Notes: a model not told the origin generated them from the letters alone. Numbered from the stretch's first letter, positions 1-11,306 are shown. The stretch: DNA of 64,000 nucleotides from Tetragonia tetragonoides (GCA_038025085.1 CM076148.1:22229501-22293500); one strand, 5' to 3'. A program made the numbers and translations.

Positions 1-39
1 GCTACATAGTTATAAAAAGTACATGTGCTTTTATTAATA

Positions 40-139
40 CTCATTACGTCCCAAATTATATGACAATTTTAGAACTTGTGACTCATATTGATGTCAGTCA
101 CAAGTCCCAGATTTGTCATATAATTTGGGACAGAGTCAG
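40..139. mobile_element. Stowaway-like MITE (100 bp)
   Basis: Near-perfect hairpin element. The left arm (from ctcattacgtccc) and the right arm are inverted copies of about 43 bp sharing gtcccaaattatatgacaa. A TA dinucleotide flanks each end (38-39 and 140-141), as expected for a Tc1/mariner-derived Stowaway MITE. It has no coding capacity; an ORF that starts inside it is fortuitous. Confidence 0.8.
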
Positions 140-141
140 TA

Positions 142-1271
142 TTAATTTGAGTACCTCTAATTTAAAATGCATCTCATCAAAAAATTTTGATGGGCGTACG
201 GCGTTCACTTTCCTTTCCAAATTTTCACGTGTTATTGATCATATTATAATTTTCCCTACTATTATTTATCACTTACGAAATGATTTTTAATTGAATTATC
301 TGTTTTTGTCCAAAGTTTTTTTCCCCGCCCAGACTTTCTTTTCACTCTTATAACTGCCATGTACAAGCAAAATGACCATTAATGTCTATTAGAATGACAC
401 GTGGTCAACATGTGTTAAATTGAACGGAAATGTTAACATTGTTTGTCAAAAGATTGTTAATGAAACGGATTTCAAATTATATGTACCATAATTGATATTA
501 GTAAAACCACAGCTACCTTTTTATAATTAGCTCAAACCTCGGGTACACATTAAATATTTTTCCTTTGTTTTAGTATGTCACTTTGCAGTAATGTTATTTC
601 TATACGGCTTAATTATTTTACTTAAATTCAGTTCAATCCTATTTAGGTGAAATTTAAAAGTTTTCATTTAAAAAAAATGCATGATGATATTTAGGTGATT
701 GCATAGCTTTCAAATAGTACTTTATATTAAATTACTTCAATATTGAATATGTTTGGACAAATTTTAAAAAGTCAAAGGTAAAGTTAAAAAAATTCAATTT
801 AGTACAATTCTGTTTTATCCAGTTGAAAAGAATGGAACATAAGTAGTTGATAAGTTTAGCTGATAAGTGTTATATTAAATACATCCAAGTATCATTGGAC
901 CAGAATACTCGAAACTGGAACTAGTTTAAAACTGGTACCCACCTGATTCGAGATTTTCAAATCCAGAAAACGAAGTTGGTAAACCAACTCCTATTGTTTA
1001 CCAAAACTGGATTTGCTAAATCAGTTTCTATTCAGGAATTGTCGGTTTCTAATTGGTTATGTTCTAAAAGTATCTTCATTGCAAGGTTTAATTATATGAA
1101 GGTTTGAGGGGGGCGGGGGAATGTCCCAAGAAACCTCTTTCCCATAGTGAAAAAACAAAAATTCTGCTATTGTACAAATCGATTTGGTTAGACAAATTAA
1201 ACCAGGTTTTGGATTATGATTAGCATAGGCAACAAACCTCTTAGATATTTATAACATAGAATTCAAGAGGT
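142..1271. other. Intergenic, no gene seen
   Basis: AT-rich sequence with frequent stops in all frames. Nothing was recognised apart from low-complexity A/T runs. It may include decayed transposon sequence around 880-1070, where runs related to 'aactggt' recur in both orientations. Confidence 0.5.
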
Positions 1272-1274
1272 TTA

Positions 1275-1569
1275 GAACATCTCCAATGATACAATCCTCT
1301 AATTGGGTTAATACTTGTGACACATCATCAGATCAATGCGAAAATTCTCTTTTATTAATCCTTCCCTAGTGATCTCCCAATGCTATAAGCCTCCATTAAC
1401 TTCTTATTAAGAGGTCCAATATAGGAGAAATCATATAACAAACCTGGTTTGTCTAGACAAAGCGGTTTTGTAAAGACTCCAGATTTTTGGGCTTGTCACT
1501 TTGGGATAAAGTTTTTTATGAGGGTTTTTCACTTTACAAACCTTTTTAAAAATCTTGCATTGGAGATTC
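1275..1569. mobile_element. Tourist-like MITE, copy 1 (295 bp)
   Basis: The termini are inverted copies of GAacATCTCCAATG and are flanked by TTA on both sides (1272-1274 and 1570-1572), the TSD of PIF/Harbinger (Tourist) MITEs. The internal motif 'ttgtctagacaaa' is shared with related copies at 4580-4841 (inverted) and 14959-15436, so this is a local family of three members. Confidence 0.8.
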
Positions 1570-1609
1570 TTAAATGGGGTTTATGAATTATGGCATTGCA
1601 TAGAAAAAA

Positions 1610-1824
1610 GAGGGGTGCTATGTACAACGTCATCCTAAGGCTGCAATTTGCACCCCCCCTCCCCAAAAAACCAGAAAATTAAAGCACACATAAGCACTTA
1701 AAAAAGAAAAAAAATTAGAAAAAGAAAAATTATTCCCCTTACAAGTTACAAGTGCTTGTGTGTTCTTTTCTGATTGAGGGGTGCAGATTGCTAACTCAGG
1801 GTGAGGCTGCACACAACATCTCTC
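1610..1824. mobile_element. Mutator-like MITE (215 bp)
   Basis: The ends are about 46-bp imperfect inverted repeats (left from gaggggtgctatg, right ending aacatctctc; about 70 percent match by eye). A 9-bp direct repeat, tagaaaaaa/tagaaagaa (1601-1609 and 1825-1833, 8 of 9 identical), flanks it. A 9-bp TSD fits Mutator-like elements. The interior is an A-rich spacer with no coding content. Confidence 0.65.
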
Positions 1825-1849
1825 TAGAAAGAAACCTCTCTAGAGCTTT

Positions 1850-2191
1850 CACTACAAATAAATAGAAAAACTTAATTTTGCTGCGGATTTGAGCCACTAA
1901 CTTTTTTCCGCGGCTAATTAGCTTTGAAAATTAGACATTTCATAGCTAAGTAGCTGCAAAATTAATTCCGTAAGAAAATTTATAATTAACAGCAAGATTT
2001 ATAAGTTTTCGTAGCTGACAAAATTTAAAATTTAATATATAAATAAAATTCAGCTGTGAATTTTAATATATTATTATTAGCATTGAAAATGCTCTCATAC
2101 CACATATTCATGAAAATTAGTTGATGGCTCTTACACCGGCCAGCGATACAGCTATTTGTTGTAAGATTTTAGTTGAACGCATGTTGTAGTA
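1850..2191. mobile_element. Possible decayed CACTA-type fragment
   Basis: Begins CACTACAAAT and contains subterminal words such as 'gctgcgga' and 'aattaattccgta', which recur in the clear CACTA element at 16089-16869. A candidate right end, ttgtagta, lies at 2184-2191, with ttt flanking both sides (1847-1849 and 2192-2194). The right terminus is imperfect, so the boundary is a proposal. Confidence 0.45.
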
Positions 2192-2269
2192 TTTCTTTCT
2201 TTATATATAACTATCATTCCAATGTAAAAAGGATACTCAAATGTTGTTTTTTTTTTTTTCAATAAGTTT

Positions 2270-2374
2270 TGTATGTAGTCGCCTTAAAGTGAGGCTACTT
2301 TTATATACAAGCATGACTCAGCATGATATCATATTTGTATGAGAGGCCTCACCTTGAGGCCGGCTATCTCATAC
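2270..2374. repeat. Two adjacent hairpin-forming palindromes
   Basis: The first palindrome is centred near 2287 (gtag...gcctta/gtgaggctac). The second, 2337-2374, pairs GTATGAGA with TCTCATAC and GCCTCA with TGAGGC around a short loop. Both share the core gcctca/tgaggc. No gene or terminator context was found; they may be ends of a decayed element. Confidence 0.5.
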
Positions 2375-2432
2375 GAGATTTTGTGTTTTTTTAGGGGAAA
2401 GAAAACTACATTAAATAAAACTCTCATAGTCA

Positions 2433-2713
2433 CCAATACGGGTGTTGGTCTAGTGATTTCAACCTCACTCCCAAGTAATTTCGTAAAGCAAGGTTATGGG
2501 TTCAAATCCCCATTCTCCCATGCATTGTGTCTCCTAGCTTCTAGGAACTATACTAGCCCCTTGTTGGTGCTACGTTGACTGATTCAGCGTTTACGCTGGT
2601 TGTTCAGCTAGCAGTCTGATATGTTCGCTATTAAACACGAGAGTCCAAACATAATATAGCGGGGATACATCGGTCTCCACTTCAATTGCACCCTCTTTTA
2701 TGACGAGCAAAAC
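2433..2713 (+). mobile_element. tRNA-derived SINE with target-site duplication
   Basis: An RNA polymerase III promoter-like pair is present: box A tggtctagtga (2446-2456) and box B ggttcaaatcc (2499-2509), about 43 nt apart. A 19-bp direct repeat with one mismatch flanks the unit (2414-2432 and 2714-2732), which is strong evidence for target-primed insertion. The tRNA-like head does not fold into a clean cloverleaf by eye, so it is not annotated as a tRNA gene. Confidence 0.75.
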
Positions 2714-2939
2714 AATAAAAGTCTCATAGTCATATGACACTTAGCTTATAAACAACATGGAACTCAAAAAGATAGACATCTAAAGTATCAAAAACTATTT
2801 GAGTGAAATATGTACCGGTAAAGATGTAACGATTCTGAACGGTTTCAAAGTAATCATTGTTTTTCTTATTACTTCAATCTCTTATCGTTCTGTTTCTATT
2901 TTTGTTCACACTAGGGTACGGTATTATCCACCGTCGACT

Positions 2940-3085
2940 AAAGGCAACTCAAATGGTAAGATGGTTGGTCAAGGGATTTAAGACTGCTCCATGTTCAAGG
3001 CCAGGATCGAACCCTCGATCTTGAGTAGAGGTGGATGAACCTCTATCCAGTATCCACTCAACCACACACTCTTGAGCGGATTCAG
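2940..3085 (-). mobile_element. SINE-like unit on the minus strand
   Basis: On the minus strand, box A TGGTTGAGTGG (3054-3064) precedes box B GGGTTCGATCC (3004-3014) by about 40 nt, as in tRNA-derived SINE heads. I could not find its target-site duplication or exact 3' end, so the limits are approximate. A decayed tRNA pseudogene is the alternative. Confidence 0.45.
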
Positions 3086-3330
3086 TAAAAATAAGTTCAA
3101 TTCAGAAAAGTGCAGTTCAATTCAGTAAATTTCATTTCAGTTCAGTATTGTGCAAATAAATTCTGTAAAAAGAAGATGAAGAGAACGGACCCTTAATCTT
3201 GTTAATTATTTCAATATAAAAAAAACCATGAGCAAGATGTCTACGAACAAATTAAATTGGCCTCGAGGACACATCCCAGTTTATTGCAGGAATAAATTTT
3301 ATATCTATCTAGGAGACTATTTATTTGATA

Positions 3331-3592
3331 CTCACTTTATTTGTCCCAAATTGAAATACCCACTTCATTTGGATTCATAGATTAAGACAATGTAAAATTG
3401 GTGATTGAATTCTTTCTATACCCCTCATTTTAATTCAAAAAGAGAAATGCTTAAAGCATTTGGTGAGACACACATGAGGGTATCAGGGATACTTCACCAC
3501 AAATTTATGACTCTATCAAGAAGTGGTACTTAAATTTTGGACCAATGGAAAAGAAAAGTGGGTAATAATTCAATTTCGGATGGAGGGAATAA
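3331..3592. mobile_element. Stowaway-like MITE (262 bp)
   Basis: The left end (ctcactttatttgtcccaaattgaa) and right end (ttcaatttcggatggagggaataa) are imperfect inverted repeats resembling the Stowaway terminus, with TA flanking both sides (3329-3330 and 3593-3594). Non-coding. Confidence 0.6.
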
Positions 3593-3594
3593 TA

Positions 3595-4576
3595 TATATT
3601 TAGGAAATTTTTATTTTAGAAGTCTTATGTATTTTTGAAACTAATAAGCTAGTATTTTTAGGATACTAGTTGTACTTGGCGATCATGTGTAGTTGATGAC
3701 TACTGGTGAAGACTTGACGGACAAATTGAGGATTCCCCGACTAACGAGAATAGTACAAATTGTATCCTTCAAATAACCAACGATACGTCGTCACCAAATG
3801 CGGGAGGAGAATTAGAGATAGATATGAGGAAATCTTTTAGATCGATCGCATAGAAATTATTTATATTTAGGAAATTAATATATCTAGGATAGTAATTGTA
3901 CTTGAAGAGCAAGTCAAATATAGTTTATTATATATGAGGTTTTCCGAACATTAATAATACAATCGGTCTCTTATAAAGGCCACATCTATAAGCATATTAT
4001 AATTCATCAATAATAAATTTTACATATTTATCTCTAATAGACGTTATAGGAATGAGTACTGAGAAGGCCAATATTCTTTTTCTTGCCTACTTTTGAGCCA
4101 ACTTGTGTTTTGAGCACTGTAGTCTTGTAGTCTACGACTAGTTTTACTTTTCCTGAACCATGAACATCTCGTGAAGGCGTAAAAGAATTTTGTTCGCTCT
4201 TGTTCTTATGATCATTTGAACGGCTAACTAGTATAGGACAACGTGCGACGCAATAGCCACAGTTATTGTAGTAGTACCGCTCATTAGTCATAGTTGCCAT
4301 CAATGTAACATTTAGATTAACGAAGATAAATACATAATGACATCATGCACGAAAATTGCAAATTAAGATTCTCAATATATCCGCTATACTCGTATTGGTA
4401 TTGTTAAATTGTCAAAAAAAGTCCACACTTTTAGAGGGGAAAAGGAAAAAAAAAAAAAAAAAAAACAAAAACAAACAAACTTTATGAGCTTATTATATCT
4501 TACTTATCGCATATCATCCATTAGATAGATTCATGGTTTTTCCCAATTCTATTGGGTTTTCCTCTACTTACTACCT
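3595..4576. other. Intergenic with possible LTR remnant
   Basis: Two segments (about 3593-3690 and 3853-3905) share 'atatttaggaaatt' and '(g/t)gata(c/g)taNttgtacttg'. The second is followed by a TATA-like cttataaaggcc (about 3973) and AATAAA-like motifs, an arrangement typical of an LTR. No matching partner LTR or primer-binding site was seen. An 89-codon minus-strand ORF at 4034-4303 resembles nothing I recognise. Confidence 0.35.
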
Positions 4577-4579
4577 TTA

Positions 4580-4841
4580 GAGCAGAGGTTTGTGAGATGA
4601 AAAATCCTCCCAAAAAATCTCTATTAATAGTGACAAATCTATAAACCTCTTTTTTTTACAAACCACTTTGTCTAGACAAATCATTTTTCTGTCACAATCT
4701 ATTTCTAAATTGGCTCCTTCACCTAGAGGTTTTTGGAGGTTTATACCATTGGGAGGGAGGGGTTAAATGAAGAGGATTTTTGCAATGATGACGTGACACA
4801 AATAAAAACTCACTTAGAGCTTTGTAGCATTGGAGATGCTC
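4580..4841. mobile_element. Tourist-like MITE, copy 2 (262 bp, inverted)
   Basis: Flanked by TTA on both sides (4577-4579 and 4842-4844). The right end reads ...cattggagatgctc. The left end begins gagca but lacks the following 'tctccaatg' block, an internal deletion in one TIR. Its interior matches copy 1 (1275-1569) in reverse orientation, including the ttgtctagacaaa core. Confidence 0.75.
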
Positions 4842-4844
4842 TTA

Positions 4845-5209
4845 CGTCGTAAAATCCAAACTATTTACTACCTATGTTACAAATTCTTTTTTTTATTTGA
4901 CTTTTTGAGGTCAAAGTATACAAACTTTGACCATAAATTTAAGAAAAAGTATAAATTTTGCAAATTAAAAATACTATTACTAGATTGAAATTTAATTAAT
5001 ATTTTAAAAATATCACATTTTTATAAATTTTATAGTTGTAGAATTATAGTTATTAATGGTTACAGTGTCGTCTTGGAGACTACGAAAAGTCAAATGAAAA
5101 GAAGAATAAGGAACAGTAACATAGATAGCAGAATAAAATGAGTGCATTTTATTATTAATTAAAATAAAATATATATATATATTTTTATTATTTTTTAAAT
5201 AGAAAATAT
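4845..5209. other. Intergenic, AT-rich
   Basis: No gene seen. Includes a (TA)n-like tract near 5170-5182 and scattered poly-A/T runs. Confidence 0.5.
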
Positions 5210-5215
5210 TTTATC

Positions 5216-6246
5216 CGCGCAATTTGGTGAAAATCACCTAGAAAGTTCCACTTTTTGTCCAGTACCCCCTGAATCGTTGTTATTTGTTCGATACCGGCCA
5301 CATTAAATGTTACAAACGCCCTGTGACTCACCCCTTAAGTGATTTACCGACCAAGCTTCATAACTCTTTTCCCGATCTACCCTCACATGTAGAACACATG
5401 TCAATTAAAATAACCCCTCCCTGTTTGACTCACTTATTTACCCATTTGACAATTTAATTAATTAATATTTGACTTAATTAACAAATCTAATTCCCCCAAA
5501 CCCCATATCCTCATCAGATCTCCTCTCTCCTCCAATGGCTTCGTCACTTGCTACTAACCATGAATAACAAGCAACAACTCTCATTTTTTCTCTCTAAACC
5601 TTATCTTCTTCCCTATCTATTTCCTCCATTGAACTGTTTAACAGGAAACCCCAATTTTTGATTTTCCTGAAATTTTGCTCTATGAATCTTCCATTAAACC
5701 AACCCCGAAATAATATCTTCCTCCCACATCGCTTTGCCCCTGGATTTTCAATGAGAGGAAAAATAAGCACACCAAGTCTCTCTCATTCGTTGTGGATAAG
5801 AAACAAACACCAAAACTTTGAAACATGATAAATCTTCACTGTTAATCAATTGCAATTTTTAATTTCCTTCACTGTTAATCTCCACTCTCCAATTGCTGTT
5901 GTAATTTTCATTCACTTTCATCTATTTTCATTTCATTATCGGTATTTTTCTTTTTTCTTCTTTTAATTATTAAAATTTGGTGGGCAAATTCTTTACTTTA
6001 GTGACTTTGATGCGTAGAATGTTGAACTTTTGTGAGTTGAATCAGGGGTTATTTGTTATTGTGTTAAATTATGGTTGGCAATTTTGTGTTTGTTTGCGAA
6101 ACTTTCGTTTTTCTGAAATTTTGCTCGTGAATCTTCCATTAAAGAGCTCGGTTGATTGACCTGTCGAACCGAAAGATTTTGTACAGAGATGATGAAGATC
6201 AATTTGAGTTTTGGAGTTGAAGAGCACAGAAATGCAAGATATCGAT

Positions 6247-6304
<58 letters not shown>

Positions 6305-6627
6305 GTTAATGTTAAACGTTAATAAAGAGAGCGAGGGGGCAGAGAGATGGAGAGAGAGAGAGTCAAATCAAATGTTAATTAATTACTTAGCTTTATGTAA
6401 TTTAAATGTAATTTATTTGGTCAAATAGGCTAGTTCATTTAACAAGTCATGTGAGGCACACGTGAGGGCAATACGGGAAGAAAAGTAAGAGATTAGGTCG
6501 AAAAATCACTTAAGGTATGAGTCTTAGGGCGTTTGTAACATTTAAGGTGGTACTGGACAAAAAACAACGATTCAGGGGGTATTGGACAAAAAGTAGAACT
6601 TTCTAAGTGGTTTTCACCAAATTGCGC
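5216..6627. mobile_element. Non-autonomous Mutator-like element, ~200-bp TIRs
   Basis: Left (5217-about 5430) and right (about 6420-6627) ends are long inverted copies: both begin GCGCAATTTGGTGAAAA and continue through 'tttttgtcca(g/a)tacc(c/a)cct'. The sequence tttatc occurs immediately outside each end (5210-5215 and 6628-6633), a partial TSD. The interior (5440-6410) has no transposase. It looks like the 5' region of a transcribed sequence (pyrimidine-rich leader, tccaatggcttcg near 5532), so capture of host sequence is possible, but no protein is recognisable. It contains a (GA)n run at 6248-6299. Confidence 0.75.
6248..6299. repeat. (GA)n microsatellite
   Basis: About 26 uninterrupted GA units inside the Mutator-like element. 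Confidence 0.95.
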
Positions 6628-6656
6628 TTTATCTTAAGCATAAAACACCGACTCTT

Positions 6657-6903
6657 GTCCTGAAAGAGGTAGCATAGTTGGTTATCAAGTACTTCATGGC
6701 AAATACAATAGTTCAAATCCCACAAAGCCCTCTTTGCATTGTTGAGCTTTTCTGCAAGATTTATCTAGCTTGTTGCCTTGCTTGGTGTGTATGGTTTGCC
6801 ATTTGCAGACTATTTTATACATTCGGAATTTAGCCAATGCACACTCTAAGAATGGGGACTACAGCCTACATGTTCCTCATATAAAAGAAAAGAAAAAAAA
6901 AAG
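6657..6903 (+). mobile_element. tRNA-derived SINE with poly(A) and perfect TSD
   Basis: Flanked by a perfect 12-bp direct repeat acaccgactctt (6645-6656 and 6904-6915). It ends in an A-rich tail (about 6882-6902) directly before the right TSD. A box A-like tagcatagttgg (6670-6681) and box B agttcaaatcc (6710-6720) form an internal Pol III promoter. All structural hallmarks of a SINE are present. It shares little beyond the boxes with the SINE at 2433-2713, so it is probably a different family. Confidence 0.85.
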
Positions 6904-7845
6904 ACACCGACTCTTATAGAGTAATAGTCTTATATCAACATATATAGTCTTATATCAACTAGGTTAATAGCCTAAAGAAATAGAGAAAGAATTAAGCATA
7001 GCAATCATTCGGACACAAGTAACTGATATCAACTATATAGAGTAATTAAATCAAAAAAAAAACAACTATATAGAGTAATAGTCTTATATCAACATATATA
7101 GACTTAATGAGCAAATGACAGAGATTGACCCCAAGTGGTAGGATGAGCAGTGATAAGGCAATTTATTATTGGTAGTCTCAAAGAATGGCAGTAGCAGTAG
7201 CAGATTTTCGCAGCGTCATCTGCCTCCCTCGATCTGTTTATTACGTCTTCGGATGCTAAAAAGTTGGATTAAGCTAAGAAAATATTTGCTAGAATCAACG
7301 TAATCTTTATTTGCATATGCTCCATCATCAAACTTGCATATTCTCTCTCTCTCTATATATATCTCTCTCAACTTCGTAATTCTAGGGAGCAGTGGCTTGA
7401 ATCAGTAGATTTAGATTTGAACTTTTAGCTTTTGAAGATTCTTGATGATTTTAAGGAGAATAACCCATCATTATTAATTTAAACGTCAACATTAAAAAAG
7501 GGTTGAAAAAACCCTTTTCATGAAAAAGACCACAATACTTTAAGGATTTGTGTTGTGTTATGTATTCGACAAACACCAAACGAATTAACTTATAAGAGTA
7601 ATATATTGAACCATTGATTTAGTCAAACTAAACCGTTGTCTTTTTTCTTCTTCTTCTTTTTATTTATTTATTTACATCTGTCTCTTGCATTGCAAAGAAG
7701 GATGTAATGCTTTTACATTTTCTTGAACAAATCTGTCCCATACATAATTTTGCCACATAGTCTAACAAATCATCATTGAGTTGTCCCGGAGTTATTATTA
7801 CTCTACATTATCATATATTTATTAGTATATTATTTCAAACTACAT
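6904..7845. other. Intergenic with a short direct duplication
   Basis: No gene seen. A ~33-bp segment containing 'agagtaatagtcttatatc' occurs at about 6914-6946 and again at about 7073-7106. A CT/TA-rich microsatellite lies near 7340-7372. Confidence 0.5.
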
Positions 7846-8571
7846 AAAATTGAGTCAATTTTGTGTGGGCACACCATGTAGGCCGCTACCTTGGAGACCC
7901 AATTTCGCATGGTGATGATACCTAAGCGCCACGTAAGCGGCCACATAAGCAAGTCGTACAAGTCTAACTAATAAATGTATCTTTATTCATGACATTAATA
8001 TAGTAATTAAATATAACATCTATATTTATTAGCCTATCTGTTTCAAATTAGAAGATAAAATAACTTTGGTTACGCAATTATTGTAAAAAATCTAAGTTTT
8101 TACATCATTGCATTGGAAATGAAAAATACTTCAAAATGAGATGTAAATGTCCTCCTATATATAAGCTTATAAAGTTTGAGATTTTTTAGGGAAAGTTTTA
8201 TAGAGGTTAAGGATAAAATACATAGAATAACCATATTTGTAATAAATTAATTGAGTATCACACTAAAATTGGGTCCTAACTCGAGTGGTGATATAAAAAT
8301 GAGTTGATTTCATGTGGGCCACCACGTGGGAGGCCACATAATAAGCGCTCAAATTTGTGTGGGCATGACACGTGGGACGCCACGTAGAGGCGCAAAGTCG
8401 TGTGACGATGACACCTAAGCTGCCACACAAGCAAAGCTTGCCACATAACATAACAACTTATCATCATCCAAGTGTCACCTATTAATGTCTCATTATTAGT
8501 TGGCTTTATTACATATTTATTAACATATTTTTATATCACAAAATAAAAATAATTTCAATTACCTAAGTTAA

Positions 8572-10300
8572 AAAATTATAAATTCGACTTCAGTGAATTG
8601 GATTTGAAAAAAGTTCAATATGAGATATATATGCCCTAAACAAATTGGGTCCTTTGAGTGCGGTGATAACATGTATATGCCACATAAGAGGGAATGTTCG
8701 TGTGAAATGACACGTAAACGCTACATGTGCACAACTTTTCCACATAACTCAACATATATCATCGAAGTCCCACATGATCATCCAAGTTCAATTCACGTGG
8801 GCACGACACGCGTAGGACGCCACATAGAGGCCCAAATTCGTGTGACGATGACACCTAAGTCGCAACATAAGCAAAACTTGCCACATAACCTAACAACTCA
8901 TTATCCAAGTGTCACCCATAAATGCGTTATCATAAGTTGGATTTAATACATATTTATATATTAGCAAAATTTCATATTACAAAATTAAATAATTTAGTTA
9001 CGTAAGCAAAAATTTATAAATCTTAGTTCAATTGATTGGATTTGTAAAAAAAAAAAAATCAAAATGAGATATATATGTCCTATGCAAGTTGGATCTTTTG
9101 CGTGCGGTGATAACATGTAGACGCCACATAGGAGGAAATATTCGTGTGAAAATGACATGTTAGACGCTACATGTGCACAACTTTGTCACATATAGCTTAA
9201 TAAATATCATCTAAGTCCCACATGCATCATCATCATCACTCGACTTTATTATTGATTTATTTTCATATTATTTCAAACTAAAAAAACATATTTTTAGTTA
9301 TATAACTCTAAATATTATAAATCTTACTTCTTTAAATTGATTTTTCTTTTTCGTTTTGAAATTTTGAGGTAGGCCTCAGTTCATAAATTAATCTATTTTA
9401 CATTCATTGTATTTTAGATGTAGATCGATTTAAAAAGATATTTCATACAAAAAAAATTATAAATCCGACTTCAATGGATTGGATTTACAAAAAGTTTTAT
9501 ATGAGATATAAATCCTATGCAAACCAGGTCCTTTGAGGGCAATGATAACATGTAAACGCCACAGAAGAGGGAATGTTCGTTTGAAATGATCATCCACATA
9601 ACTTAACAAATATCACCAAGTCCCACATGATCATCCAAGTTCAATTCACGTGGGCACGACACACGTAGGACGCTACATAGATGCCCACATTCTTGTGACG
9701 ATGACACCTAAGTCACAATATAAGCAAAACTTGCCACATAACCTAACAACTCATTATCCATGTGTCACCCAAAAATGTGTTATCATAAGTTGGATTTACT
9801 ATAATTTATATATTAGCATATTTTTATATTAGAAAATTAAATAATTTAGTTATGTAAGTCAAAAATTTATAAATCTTAGTTCAATTGATTGGCCGTGTAA
9901 TAAAAAAAAATTCAAAATGTGATACATGTGTCTCATACAAGTTGTATCTTTTGCGTGCAGTGATAACATGTAGACGCCATATAAAGGAAATGTTCATGTA
10001 AAATGACATGTTAGACGCTACATCTATGCACAACTTTGCCACATATAGCTTAATAAATATCATCCAAGTCCCACATGATCATCATCATTGATTTATTTTC
10101 ATATTATTTCAAACTAAAAAAACATAATTTTAGTTACATAACTCTAAAAATTATAAATCTTACTTAATTAAATTGAATTTTCTTTTTCATTTTGGAATTT
10201 TGAGGTAGGCCTCATTTTCATAAATTAATCTCTTTTACATTTATTCTATTTTAGATATAGATCGATTTAAAAAGATATTTCATAACAAAAAAAAAATTAA
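8572..10300 (+). repeat. Two-copy tandem repeat, period about 870 bp
   Basis: The block 8572-about 9450 is repeated at about 9455-10300. Each contains two related ~430-bp half-units that begin near 'ttgg(g/a)tc(c/t)ttt(g/t)(a/c)g(t/g)g'. Homologous ORFs in the two copies (8620-8946 and 9650-9832) are a by-product of the duplication, not a gene. Confidence 0.7.
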
Positions 10301-10373
10301 AATAGTCAAATGTAAAACAAACATGAGATATCACCTACAAATTTATCTTCATTTTCGAGAGATATGAACGAGT

Positions 10374-10400
10374 CCGTGCGAAGCACGGAGTTAAAACTAG
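10374..10400 (+). other. Helitron 3' terminal hairpin and CTAG end
   Basis: Perfect 6-bp stem CCGTGC/GCACGG with a 3-nt loop, 8 nt upstream of CTAG, with T as the next base. Helitrons end in CTRR about 10 nt after a short hairpin and insert between A and T. Confidence 0.65.
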
Positions 10401-11306
10401 TATATATATATAAAACTGAGTTTATTTCGTGTGGCCATGACACGTGGGACGCCACGCAGGGGCCTTAATCGTGTGAGGACGACACGTGTGATGCCACACA
10501 AGCAGCTCTTTCATATACTGATGACACGTAAGCACATGCACGCCACGTAATATAACACATCATTCGCCATTAATGCCTAATCATTATTTCATTTAATTAC
10601 ATATTTATTATCATATTCTCAAATTTGAAAATAAAATAACTTTAGTTACATAATGCAAAAATAATTGAATCTTACTCCATTGGATTGGATTTAAAAACTA
10701 CTTCACGATTATACTCTAACTTTGATCTTAGTTTTTCTTCATGATTATATTTTGTAAGTGTATAATTAAAGATGTAATTTGATAACAAAATTTTAATGTG
10801 GATGATGACTGGACATTCACATGATATCTCTACACCAAGTTGGCATCTAGGTGTCATATGCATTTCAGCACCACACCAAATTGTCGTTCATGTCGCATCC
10901 CCTCACGAAATGCACCCAAACTTACTTTAATTTATATATACCTGGCGTGTCTTTTCCCAAAACTTCTTACATGGTTTTATTGAAATAAAAAATGTCTAAT
11001 AAATATTATACAGTCAAATATGGGACATATGTATTTCATTTTGAAGTATTTTTCGAATCAGATCCAATGAGAAAAGATTTATAATTTTTAAAGTTGCGTA
11101 ACAAAAGTTATTTTATTTTATAATTTAAACAATATAATAATAAGCTTCATATGTTGTATAATTAAGTCAAATAATGATGTTGCATTAATGACTTGAAATA
11201 CTTAGATAGTCAGCTTATGTGGCAGTTTATGTGTCATTACCACAGAAACTCATGCGCTTGCGTGATGTCCTACGTGTCATCACCACACGAACATAGCCTC
11301 CAAGTG

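Larger units (their letters stand above)
7846..10400 (+). mobile_element. Helitron-like repeat array
   Basis: Repeated, diverged modules carry the same words: 'gtgggca(c/t)gacacg', 'gacgccac(g/a)ta', 'gtgtgacgatgacacctaag' and 'tgccacataac'. The array ends at 10400 with a Helitron-type 3' terminus: hairpin CCGTGC-gaa-GCACGG (10374-10388), 8 nt, then CTAG followed by T. Modules opening with '(g/c)ataaaaNtgagt' start near 7847 and 8289 and recur after the terminus near 10410. No Rep/helicase coding region is present, so any elements are non-autonomous. The 5' TC terminus was not located with confidence. Confidence 0.6.

Noticed and set aside
60..290. 76-codon plus-strand ORF at the left edge
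   Set aside because: It overlaps the Stowaway hairpin; no domain and no start context.
2446..2509. A tRNA gene
   Set aside because: Box A and B are present, but no acceptor stem or anticodon arm could be drawn, and the unit is flanked by a 19-bp TSD, so SINE is the better call.
4034..4303. 89-codon minus-strand ORF with a few Cys residues (CGYCVARC)
   Set aside because: Not a CCHC knuckle, no homology recognised, no neighbouring coding sequence; kept only as part of an intergenic note.
8620..9832. Similar ORFs at 8620-8946 and 9650-9832 that might suggest a conserved small protein
   Set aside because: They sit at equivalent positions of the ~870-bp tandem repeat; the second is truncated and the reading frame is not kept across other units.
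7846..10400. CRISPR-like or satellite array
   Set aside because: Units are long, diverged and non-uniformly spaced, and end in a Helitron terminus; the context is a plant nuclear genome.
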